From contig RPFO01002243.1 in the NCBI GenBank assembly GCA_009746045.1, positions 1 to 37,500 of the forward strand: 37,500 bases of DNA, written 5' to 3'. The translations under genes were made by a program, and so were the position numbers. How positions within the stretch are numbered: position 1 is the stretch's first letter; every line of letters begins with the position of its first letter. Source of the DNA: Mesostigma viride (taxonomy: Eukaryota; Streptophyta; Mesostigmatophyceae; Mesostigmatales; Mesostigmataceae). This document shows, piece after piece, positions 7,631 to 16,291 of the stretch. Below the pieces are notes generated by a model. It was given only the letters and a program-made list of their open reading frames with translations, was not told where the DNA came from and made no database searches.

Positions 7631-8514
7631 TGCCAGAAATCGAGAGCATCCACATCGAGACGCCGCTCGCCAACAAGGACCTCAAGCTGAAATACGCCAA
7701 GACCCGCCAGGTCCCATCCAACGCGCCAAGGCTGCACTTTATCGCCTCTTTTGTGGGCATGCGAGGGACCGGGAAGACGACGGCGGCCATCAACATGGTC
7801 AAGGCGTACTTCGACGCGCACTCTTTCGACAAACTGTACCTGATCTCGGGGTCCGCCACGACCGAGCCGAAGTACAAGCTCCTTCCGACGCCCGCCATGA
7901 GTATGGAGACGTACACGGACGACAGCTTCAACCAGATGGTGGCGGACATCAAGAAAGACCTCACGGAATACGAGGAGTACCAGCGGGACTTGAAGGTGTG
8001 GGAAAAGTTCAAGAAGGAGTTCTTAGACGGCCAGAAGACCGAAGAAGACATGGACCTCAACATGTTTTTGACCCTCGACAGGCTTCAGTTCAAAGAGCCC
8101 GAGACGCGGTTCCAGTACGGGCCTCCCTCCTCGATCATCCTCATCGACGACATGGCGGGGTCAAAGCTCTACCGGGCGGACTCGAAAGGTCCCGTGTCGT
8201 CCTTTGCATTCAAACACCGGCACCTGTTAACGTCCATGGTCTTCGTCAACCAGTCATTCACGAGCGCGGGAGTTCCGAGGTCCGTCCGCGCCAACGTCTC
8301 GTTCCTCGTGCTCTTCCGCACCAAGGACCGGCGGGCCTCGCGACAGATCGCAGAAGAATCGGCGGGTCACACGTCACCAGAGGACTTCCTGGCACTGTGG
8401 GAGTACGCCACCCAAAACAGCCCACACGACTTCCTCGCGGTCGACAACGACGAACCAGACGACTCGAAACGCTATAGGAAAAACTTTGATACCTACTTGG
8501 TCCTGAAAAAATAA
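7630..8514 (+). CDS. Genome-packaging ATPase (A32-like, FtsK/HerA superfamily)
   Basis: 294 aa, intact. Powers loading of the viral genome into the capsid. Walker A: FVGMRGTGKTTAAINM (residues about 41-56). Walker B: SSIILIDDMAG (about 168-178), with the acidic pair DD. After it come LLTSMVFVNQSF (sensor-like polar residues at a strand end) and RSVRANVSFLVLFRTKDRR, which carries candidate arginine-finger residues. Length matches PLV and virophage packaging ATPases (about 250-300 aa). Next to the capsid and penton genes it forms the core PLV morphogenesis set. Only 20 nt separate it from the preceding stop, so it could be co-transcribed. Confidence 0.93.
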   Translation: MPEIESIHIETPLANKDLKLKYAKTRQVPSNAPRLHFIASFVGMRGTGKTTAAINMVKAYFDAHSFDKLYLISGSATTEPKYKLLPTPAMSMETYTDDSFNQMVADIKKDLTEYEEYQRDLKVWEKFKKEFLDGQKTEEDMDLNMFLTLDRLQFKEPETRFQYGPPSSIILIDDMAGSKLYRADSKGPVSSFAFKHRHLLTSMVFVNQSFTSAGVPRSVRANVSFLVLFRTKDRRASRQIAEESAGHTSPEDFLALWEYATQNSPHDFLAVDNDEPDDSKRYRKNFDTYLVLKK

Positions 8515-8515
8515 A

Positions 8516-8534
8516 ATCTATTCTTATTACTATA
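8516..8534 (+). promoter_or_regulatory. Viral promoter-like element ATCTA-N10-TATA
   Basis: ATCT at 8516-8519 and TATA at 8531-8534, 11 nt apart, 8 nt before ATG 8543. It starts at the stop codon of the ATPase gene. Confidence 0.7.
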
Positions 8535-8542
8535 CACTTGCG

Positions 8543-9072
8543 ATGGACTTGAAGCAGGCATTTTCTCAGCCCACGACGCCCTCCCCACAATATAGCCTCC
8601 CAGACCCAGCCACTCACAATTGCGCGGGGCTCAAGGTGAATAACAACTCCTACCGTGGCAGTTCCGACCGCCGAGATCTGGTGCTCAACCTGGCCACACT
8701 CGTGCGCTACCTGACCGGCGCCAGAATAGCACCAAAGGTCCACGAGAGGATGGCGGCGTTTGTGCGAGAGTGCGGGTACGACGGCGAGCTGCCCCCCACG
8801 CATACCGGGATAGGCCACGAGTGCCGCCAAAAGTTGATGCACATCATCGCCATGAAACGCAAACCCCGCAACCCCCCCCTCCGCCAAAGGCCCCTCGCCC
8901 CCCGAAAATCAAAAAGGAAGTCATCCCTCGGAGCCCCAAGAAGCGTGGTAGGCCCGCGGGGTCGAAGGACACAAAGCCGAGGACTCATAATATCGACCCC
9001 GAAACAGGTCTTCCCAAGCCTTGGGGGAGGCCTAAGAAAGGGAAGTCGGGTGGCGATGACAAAAGAACCTAA
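8543..9072 (+). CDS. AT-hook protein, frame split at a C8 run
   Basis: Starts at ATG 8543 (MDLKQAFSQPTTPSP). The first about 110 residues include DRRDLVLNLATLVRYLTG and KVHERMAAFVRECGYDG, probably a small helical domain. At a run of eight C (8872-8879) the meaningful frame changes. The first frame runs on to 9133 with low-complexity Arg/Ser content. The other frame (to 9072) carries a Pro-rich linker and two AT-hook-like motifs, KKRGRPAGSKD and PWGRPKKGKS, with a basic tail. The gene is therefore read as one protein of about 175 aa, broken by one base. AT-hooks bind the minor groove of AT-rich DNA, so a chromatin or genome-binding role is inferred. Polymerase slippage at the C-run is an alternative to sequencing error. 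Confidence 0.65.
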
Positions 9073-9133
9073 AACTCACGTTTTCTTTATTCGATTTGAT
9101 ATCTATTTGCACCATTGTGTGCGCCTTGAGTAG

Positions 9134-9494
9134 AGCTTTCCGGGGACACCAAGAACGTCGAAAACGGACTACAAACGAGAAAGTTACGCCACTTGGCGCG
9201 AGAGGGTGTGGGAAGGGGGCGGCGGCCGGTGACAGAGGTCTGCGCGAAGCGCGCGGAATGATTTCCGACATTTTCGACCATTCCGATTTTTTTGGCAGGC
9301 ATCGAGAGAAAGTTCCCGGGCCTTGAAAACTTCTTGTCAAGGGGTGCCAGTGTTTTGGGACTTGTGAAATTTTAAAAAAGTTGGCTCGAAATTCATCAAC
9401 CCTTGGCTGCAAGTTTTCATACCCTAAAAATATTAGCTCGATGCCCAAGAATCGAAACAAAAATCAACAGTGCGTTCAAAAATCCCAAATTTTT
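9134..9494. other. Non-coding gap between AT-hook and recombinase genes
   Basis: About 360 nt with no convincing gene. The left half is GC-rich and includes a short GCGCG-type palindrome near 9240-9256. The right half is A/T-rich with several homopolymers. An 11-nt string TTTCGACCATT at about 9272 recurs at about 10866 in the next intergenic gap. It may hold regulatory or RNA elements, but none could be identified. Confidence 0.4.
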
Positions 9495-9512
9495 TTCTAA
9501 TGTATAGGTATA
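9495..9512 (+). promoter_or_regulatory. Variant viral promoter-like element TTCTAA-N8-TATA
   Basis: TTCT at 9495-9498 and TATA at 9509-9512 (10 nt apart instead of 11), keeping the GGTATA second box. It lies 10 nt before ATG 9523. Confidence 0.5.
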
Positions 9513-9522
9513 AGTACCCGCC

Positions 9523-10801
9523 ATGGTCAAAGTCGTCAGGTCCGAGGAAGAACTCCGCCAACGCCGGGAAGCGCAGGCCCGCTACGGCTCAAACACCCAG
9601 AGAAGGCCGCCCTACAGCGAATGAGAGCGATGGCCAAGAAGGACCAGTGGACACCCACCGAGAAGTGGTTGGAGAAACACGGGACAGATTGCGAAGAGGT
9701 CAACGAGGTGCGAGCAGTCGTCGGCCTCCCAGAAAAGGAGTGCAAACCCCAGGAAGCACCTTCAAAGCCCGCGCCGCCTAAGAAGACATTGGCACACCCC
9801 GCCCTTTGGTCCTTGGACGACGCCAAGAACATGGTCGCGAATTTGCCGGAGACGCTAAGCCCCGCTGAGGGGGCGGGAAGGAAGAGGGCGCAGAGGGCCA
9901 AGGGGCAGATTTCGAGGGGTTCTGGGAAGACATACCTCGCGCGGTTGACAAAGATCCTCAGGCATCTAGGATACGAACCAGACAAAGACGGTGCCAAACC
10001 TGTGACGCCCCTCCTCGACACCAAGAAAGTGCGCGAGGCCGTAGACGCCCTGTCTGAGCCTTCCGAGAGGGGCGGCAAGAAGGACCGCGCCATCACCAAG
10101 AAGACGAACGCCAAGGACCTTTTCTCATCGATCAACTCGATCGATAACCAGATGGATGCCGGCAAAAGGATCCCGCAAGACGTGCGCGAGGCCTACGTGG
10201 AGGACATGGCGACGTCCCAGGAAGGTCTCGAGGCCAACGCGGAATTCGTGAGCGAAAACAAGCCACCAGCCCACCCATGGCCCGAGCTCGTCGAGTTGCG
10301 AGATAAGGCCGTCAAAGAGGGCTTGGAGAGCGACAAGGCGCTCATCGGCCTCCTCTACTTTTCCGGCGAAGAACTGCCACCTGTCAGGCTCGACTACCAC
10401 GACGCCCGGATTGTGAAATCGGCGAAAGAATTGGGAAAGACCGAGAACGGCTACATCCCAAAAGAGTACAGGTTCATCATCAACGCCCACAAGACCGCGC
10501 CGGTCCTCGGGGCGATAGATTTTGTAGTCCCCAAGAATCTGAAAACGTTGCGAGAAGCGCTCGACATGCGGAAAGACAGGCCTTACTTGTTCATGCCTTC
10601 TCGAGGCAAAAAAGCCCCAATGTCAGTCGAAACATTCGGCGCGATCCTCCGCAAACATTTCCACGGCGTCGACAACGCTCGCCAGGCTTTCGTGACCCAA
10701 TTTGTCAGAATGCAGGCATGGCGGCGAGGAAGCGGTTTGCGAAAATGATGGCGCACTCGGTCAACGTCCAGATCCAATACGAAAGAATGAGGAATGATTG
10801 A
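9523..10801 (+). CDS. Tyrosine recombinase/integrase, frameshifted twice
   Basis: Three frames make one gene. From ATG 9523 a 33-codon frame (MVKVVRSEEELRQRREAQA) stops at 9624. The main frame, 9621-10748, gives 375 aa. The end is in another frame, 10718-10801. The main frame has the box I arginine in EELPPVRLDYHD (R256) and a box II-like arginine in VDNARQAFVTQF (R354). The last conserved block, FAKMMAHSVNVQIQY, with the HS pair and the likely nucleophile Tyr, is only in the 10718-10801 frame, so the main ORF alone would be inactive. The likely break points are an AAA run (9591-9593) and a GG (10715-10716), each explained by one lost base. PP-x-R-x-D-Y recombinases are typical of PLV/virophage and Crypton-like elements and mediate integration. 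Confidence 0.8.
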
Positions 10802-10832
10802 TTCGCTCACTTGTTGAAAATTGATTGTCACC

Positions 10833-10855
10833 CTTTTATAACGTAGTTATAAAAG
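10833..10855. terminator. Perfect 10-bp hairpin, recombinase/primase gap
   Basis: Arms 10833-10842 (CTTTTATAAC) and 10846-10855 are exact reverse complements with a 3-nt loop. A TTTTTT run follows at about 10864. It lies 32 nt after the recombinase stop. It could be a transcription end signal or a protein-binding palindrome. The right arm (GTTATAAAAG) also occurs in the second origin-like palindrome at 14962-14971. Confidence 0.45.
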
Positions 10856-10963
10856 TCCCGGGTTTTTTCGACCATTGAGAAAGTCTATTCTTTTATTGAT
10901 TAATAAAATCCAAGTTTTTGTCCAACCCAGAAAATTCCAACCCGAGTCCAGCCAGAAAAAAAA

Positions 10964-10982
10964 ATCTAAGCATAGAGGTATA
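10964..10982 (+). promoter_or_regulatory. Viral promoter-like element ATCTAA-N9-TATA
   Basis: ATCT at 10964-10967 and TATA at 10979-10982, 11 nt apart, with the extended ATCTAA-N7-GGTATA form. It lies 12 nt before ATG 10995. Preceded by an A9 run. Confidence 0.75.
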
Positions 10983-10994
10983 CACACATTCATC

Positions 10995-13900
10995 ATGACG
11001 ACCAAAGTTTACCTGAAGTACAACCCGCGCTGGCTCCCAGCCCAACAGATGGCAATCGACAATGGAGAGAAACTAGGCCATCCTTTCTTGGCAGCCCTCG
11101 ACAAGGACGAGAAAACAGCCAAAAAGTACACGAGCGTCAGGGATGTCGAACACCTTATGGAAATTCACAAGGAGTGTATCGACCATCCACACATCGACAT
11201 GCACTGCCTTTACGAGATGGTCAAGGAGGATCACCCCTCCTGGATGCACTTCGACCTCGATGACATCTACCCAAAAGGAGAGGACATCCCAGACGTGCTC
11301 CACCACTTCATACGCATTTTTGAGGCCTTCTGCTTCGATGTGCTGGAAAAAACCCAGACGGCTTCAAGTATCTCATCTCAGGCTCACCGAGAGAGAAAGG
11401 AGACGGCATGAAGGTGTCATTTCACATAGTGGTCAAATACCTAAAAACCACCGACCTGGCCGCGAGACACTACATCATCAACGAATTTGGCTATTATGTC
11501 CGCAGCCACTTCCTCGACCCCGACTCGACATTTCACAAAGACGCGGCGCTCCTCATCAACCGAGAGAAGGGTTGGCCGTACATCCAGAAAAAATGGGAGA
11601 CGTTTGCGGACATCCCCAAGGACTGCGCGACGGATGGAAACATCAAGCTGGTTATCGATGAGTCGATTTACACGAAAAACAGATGTTTTCGGATGGTGGG
11701 CCACCACAAGTTTGGCCAGCACGACCCCAACGCGGTATTGCGCATCATCAGCGGGTCGGACGACATCAAGGACCATCTAGTCAACATTTACCCCACAACC
11801 GACCAGACAGGCGTCCAGACCGTCGAGATGCCCGAGGGGTGGAAGGAGCACTACATGAAGAAATCCGGAAACGCTGGAAGGAGGGCTCCCAGTGCGTCCA
11901 TCTCTATGTGGAAAACCGTTTCTGGGACGTTTGTGGACGCTTCGAAAGTCGCCAGATCAGTCGAGGCCATCGCGAAGGTGTCGCCAGGGTCCAGGTACAT
12001 GAATACACAGGAACAGTTTTCTGTTATGCGCGGGGGCGCCGTCAAAGTCTCTCGCTTTACATTGGACCCAGGCACCAAGTGTCTGATATGCAAGGAGAGC
12101 CACAACAGTCCAGGTCACGGGCCAAGGGTCGAGGAGTATAGCGACGGTGAGGTGGCGTACACCTGTTGGGCCGAGAAGCCCAAACCGTGCAAGACGCACA
12201 TCAAGATCGCCGACCGGTTCGAGTACATCTCCGACAAGGTCGAGTTCACCGAGGTGTACAGCGAGGGGAAGGTGCGCCACTTCGACCTGGCGCCGATCGT
12301 GCACTCCCTCCATCCAGGCAGCACCGAGAAGCTCACGTACATCACCCAGTCGAGCATGGGCACTGGGAAATCAGAGGCAAACCGCGCCATGATCGCGGCG
12401 GTCCTCAATCTCTACAAAGATGCGCGAGTGTTGCTGATGTTCGCCAACATCTCCCTATCCAGGCAGGAAGAGTACAACCTCAACAAAGATGTCATTGATC
12501 CAGCCCTGAACGGCGGCAAAACGAGAACGCGTGCTGAACTGCTGGCTGATTACAGATACTTCCTCAACTATCTCAAGAACTCTCGCAAGGAGGAAGGCGC
12601 CAATGACTATTGGATCACCCACCCACGCGTGCTGGTAGTCCTCAACAGCATCCTGCGCCTACAGGACCGCAGATTCGACGTCGTTATCTTGGACGAGGTC
12701 GACAGCATTTTTAACGCCTTGTCTAATGCCGTCATGAGGGACCGAGAGAACGTTTTCAAGGCACTCATGGACATCATCACGAACGCCAAAGTATTGATAG
12801 CATCGGATGCCAACATCACGGCAGGGGCTGTTAACTTCATCAGGTCCCACAGACCAGCCACGGACTTTCGCGTCATCAACAACGAGTACGTTAGACCTAC
12901 TAACAGGGTGTTACATTTTACATGCATCAAGCCAGGGAGGGGGTGCGAGAAGGAGTGGATATACCAGGCGTCGAAGCAGGCAAAGAAGTTTCTGGACGCT
13001 GGCAAGACGTTCGTGCTGGTCAGTTCTGAGGCAGGCGGCACGCTCGACAGGGTCCGCGAACAGCTCGGAGACTCTCTCAACGGTGTCAACACGCGCCGAT
13101 ACACCAGCAAGACGCCGAAGGGCGACCTCGACCTGGGAGCGAACGAGGCGTGGAAAGATGTCCAATACCTCGAGTACAGTCCGACCATATCCGTTGGCGT
13201 TTCGTACACCCTTCCCACGTTCGACTCGATGATCGTCATGGCTCGGAACAGTGACAAGCACGCCCCATACACCACTACACTCCAACAAATGCACCGCGTA
13301 AGGCAGCTGCGAGAGGGCGACGTGCACGTTTTCTACCTCGACTCGACCACGCCCGCAACCAGACCGCTTGCGGATTTCAAGCTGATCAAGAGCCACACTC
13401 GCCAACAAGTCGACGAGATGTTCATGATGATGAAAGGGTTGAAATCTAGCGTCATTAGTTCATGGGGCGAGGACGGGGAGCGCCTTTTTGGCGACACATC
13501 CCCAGCGTACAATTTACTGTGCCGCAACCTAGAAGCATTAGGGGCGTCAAGGAGCCATTACGACGAACTTATGATAAGGACGCTGAGGGAGCGGTATGGT
13601 TACAAGATAGCAGGAGAAGTCCAGGCGGGCAGGTCGGAAGAGGCACCAAAGCTGAAGAAAATAGAGAAGGGAGAGTTTGAGCCGCGGATGATCAGCGCCG
13701 AGGAGTACCGCGAACTCACGGCGAGGGCAGGTGACCGTGACGCGATATTGACAGACGCCGAGTGCAAGCTCGTCGAGATGTACGAACTGTGTCATGACCG
13801 GTACAAGATATCAGAGGACCTCATAGACGAGGGCCTCATCAAGGAGCTGGCCGATGAAAAGGCTCGCGAGACGTACCATGCCAGGGAGCAGTACTCTCGC

Positions 13901-14467
13901 GTGACAGAGCTCGGATGGGAGGCGGCGATTGGCGAGGGCATCGTCGACGACCGCGCGAGGAAGAGTGAGAACGTCTTCGGGCTCGTCAGGAACAAGAAGA
14001 TCGATCACGCCTACCGCCTCACAATGGCCAGACAACTGCTGGCTGGCAGTGGGATCATGGAGTTTTGCTTAGACGGCAAGAGTGCATCGTCGACGGCTAT
14101 CAGCCGCGAGAGGCTGACTGAGGCGGTGAACAAACTCGACCGGGATTGGTTGTATACCTACCAGGGGAAGTTCCGGTCGGTGTTTGGGTATCGACGGAGG
14201 AGCAAGAACGGACCTGGGTGTCTAAGTTTCGAGCAGTGTGTGGGGGTCCTCGAGTCCATCCTCGCGTCCACGTTGGGCATTAATATGAGAACTTGGCGCG
14301 AGGAGCACGAGAAGGCAAGCGACGCCTACGTCTCTAAAGAGTGCATGATCGAATTCTTTGAGAAGTATAAGCCAGAATGGTGGGGGAAGCAGGCAGAGAT
14401 AGCGGAAGATATCAAGAAAGTAAGGGAGTTCAAGATGCCTAGTGACTATCAGTTTGCGTTTCGTTAA
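10995..14467 (+). CDS. AEP primase fused to UL9-like origin-binding SF2 helicase
   Basis: Two frames make one protein of about 1,157 aa. The 5' frame, 10995-11411, has primase motif I (SWMHFDLDDIYPKGED, D87/D89). The 3' frame, 11408-14467 (1,019 aa), opens with motif II (KVSFHIVV, S-x-H), then motif III (IKLVIDESIYTKNRCFRM, D84). The break is at an A6 run (11347-11352), where one lost base suffices. A Cys/His cluster follows (C225, C228, C253, C261, H264), probably a zinc knuckle. The helicase has Walker A MGTGKSEAN (about 318-326), motif II VVILDEVD (about 425-432), motif III IASDANI, motif V ISVGVSYTLP and motif VI QQMHRVRQ (about 626-633). This pattern matches the herpesvirus origin-binding (UL9) helicase family. 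It should start and drive viral DNA replication. No DNA polymerase is in the window. Confidence 0.85.
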
Positions 14468-14700
14468 ATCAGGGGCCAAAACGGCAGCGATGACTATGCC
14501 TGACCAGGGCTCCAAATAGAAATCCCTTGCCGGTTAACACCCACAAATACGCTTAGACATTTTTTGAAAGTGGCGCATCCTTTTGAAAAAAAGACCCTAA
14601 ACCCCGCCACCCCCCTCTCCCGCCCTTCCCGAGTACCGCGAGGACGCAGACCCCTGCACGAAAGTTCCGCGAATTTCCCGACCAGGGCTGGGTTTTCCAG
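14468..14700. other. Non-coding region after the helicase gene
   Basis: No gene seen. Contains T- and A-rich runs (about 14560-14592), one CCCTAAA string, and a C-rich stretch. GACCAGGGCT occurs at about 14503 and again at about 14681. It leads into the 187-bp repeats. Confidence 0.4.
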
Positions 14701-14746
14701 CGACCCGGGTGCGCGCTGGGTGGTGAGCTTGACTTTTCGAGGTCCC

Positions 14747-14797
14747 GCGTTCTGCCCAACTCTTAAAAGCTTTTGGTATAAAAGTTGGGCAGAACGC
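14747..14797. repeat. Origin-like palindrome 1
   Basis: Arms 14747-14761 (GCGTTCTGCCCAACT) and 14783-14797 are exact inverted repeats of 15 bp. The 21-nt centre is AT-rich, including GGTATAAAA. Confidence 0.75.
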
Positions 14798-14933
14798 TGA
14801 ACCTTCTCCCGCTGTTCTCACACACCCCCGCTGTCCGCGGTCGGTCGGATTGAGCAAAACGGAAGTCACTTTTTTCACGCCGTCCATCGACCCAGGTGCG
14901 CGCTGGGCGGTGAGATTGACTTTTCGAGGTCCC

Positions 14934-14984
14934 GCGTTCTGCTCAACTTTTGAATGCTTTTGTTATAAAAGTTGAGCAGAACGC
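14934..14984. repeat. Origin-like palindrome 2
   Basis: Arms 14934-14951 (GCGTTCTGCTCAACTTTT) and 14967-14984 are exact inverted repeats of 18 bp with a 15-nt AT-rich centre. Compared with palindrome 1, the arm change CCC to CTC is matched by GGG to GAG in the other arm, so pairing is preserved. Confidence 0.8.
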
Positions 14985-15074
14985 TACACCCTCTCCCGCA
15001 GTTCTCAACCCACCCCGCTGTCCGCGGTCGGTCATGGTTGAGCAAAACGGAAGTCACACTTTTCACGCCCGTCA

Positions 15075-15600
15075 CGAACCATCGCACCCCCAGGCTCGGG
15101 AGTAGGAGGGGATCGGTAGGCGGCAGCCCCACGGCTGGTGGTGACGGATGCCAGCATCATAAAGCACCTCTAAAGCCCGGCGACCCTTGAGCCAAGGTTG
15201 GCGGGGGTTGAGAAGGGCCAGTAAGCCCGTGACGGGTGTCAGTAAAAAAGTCAAAAAACTCCAATATTTTATCACTCAATTATCACTCAACCATCATCAC
15301 TCAATAATAGCTCCCCGGTACCCCACAAGCCCCTATCACTCAATAGGGGTTATATATACATATATTTGATGAGAAAGAATTATGTAAGTTGGCACGACAA
15401 AAGAGAAAAAAAGTGGCTAAGAAAGTAGTGGTAGTATATATAGTAGTATTTTTTAATATATATATAGTAGTATATATATTCATTAAGAATGATAAATTAT
15501 GGTGGTGAGATTGGCATGCAACATAGTAGTATATATACATAGTAGTACACACTATTGATATCATCGCCCTTATTACTTCCATAACTATTTATGACTGACA
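15075..15600. other. Probable virus/host transition; short repeats and AT-rich DNA
   Basis: No gene seen. ATCACTCAA occurs four times (15271, 15282, 15296, 15335). A hairpin CCCCTAT-CACTCA-ATAGGGG lies at 15330-15349. From about 15350 the base composition shifts to AT-rich, with a TAGTAGTATATA-type simple repeat at about 15425-15540. The shift makes this a candidate for the right boundary of the viral insert, but no attachment site was identified. Confidence 0.35.
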
Positions 15601-16291
15601 GATAGACACGTATTTTAATTAGATTTCAGACTGGTCGTGATCCGTGAATGCGACATCTTTTGTATCCCCTCTTTCCAAATAGCACGTGTGCTGGTATAAT
15701 CTTCCAAGGCGCACAATGATGCTCTGGTGTGCTTTCACACTATGTTAGTAGTGCCTTCCATGCCTTTCATGTATGGATGCTCCGGTGGATGGTCGTATCA
15801 GGTGGTTTGATTGGCTCGGTCCTTAACCCCTGTCTTGTTCTGCACCTCCCTGGGTTCTTCCACAGGTTATGAGGAACCTATTTTGTAATGGGCTGTTGCG
15901 TCACCAACTCCTTTCACCTGGCAGGGTCCCCACCCTAAAGTGCTCGGTGCCTCCTCATTGGTCTTGCCTGCCTGTTGTAAGGTGTACCACATCATCGCGG
16001 CAAATATCCCGGCCAAGCGTTCTGAAAAAGCTGATGGCGACTTTCCCCCCCCTTTACTTCCTGGAATAACCGCAGCTCTCACCCTCCGTTGCCAGCAAGC
16101 TCTCCTTTTGTGTTGAAAACACTGCGCGGTGCTGGCCTTATTGCTTGTCCCCATGCAATATCCCCACGTGCAACGGTCCCACGCCTGAGCTGCTGCCTGG
16201 GATCACCTTCCGCCCGTGTGCCATGGTACGGACGACCTTGTTGATTTCTGGCCTGCGCTGGTTGTCTTATGGACCTTATGGACCGCTGCAG
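15601..16291. other. Region upstream of PDE-1 first recognised exon
   Basis: No exon could be established. An open plus-strand frame runs from 16145 into the exon at 16292, so the coding exon may start earlier than given. The gene's true start and any signal peptide or first TM segment must lie here or further left. Confidence 0.3.

Larger units (their letters stand above)
14701..15074. repeat. Two 187-bp direct repeats, candidate viral replication origin
   Basis: Unit 1 is 14701-14887 and unit 2 is 14888-about 15074, similar along their whole length. Each has the same order: a GTGCGCGCTGGG block, a TTGACTTTTCGAGGTCCCGC block, a palindrome with an AT-rich centre, a CCGCTGTCCGCGGTCGGTC block, then a lone copy of the palindrome arm motif TTGAGCAAAACGGAAGTCAC. 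The motif TTGRGCARAACG thus occurs three times per unit, two inverted and one direct. Known: herpesvirus oriS has origin-binding-protein sites flanking an AT-rich centre plus a third site. Inferred: an origin served by the UL9-like helicase encoded just upstream. A terminal repeat or a promoter pair is the alternative. Confidence 0.6.

Noticed and set aside
9032-9460. Minus-strand ORF of 142 aa in the viral gap
   Set aside because: No motif, overlaps the AT-hook gene end, no promoter element; kept as non-coding with low certainty.
14595-14601. CCCTAAA, like a plant/algal telomere unit
   Set aside because: A single copy only; no array.
15271-15343. CRISPR-like short repeats (ATCACTCAA)
   Set aside because: 9-bp units with irregular, very short spacing in a eukaryotic context.
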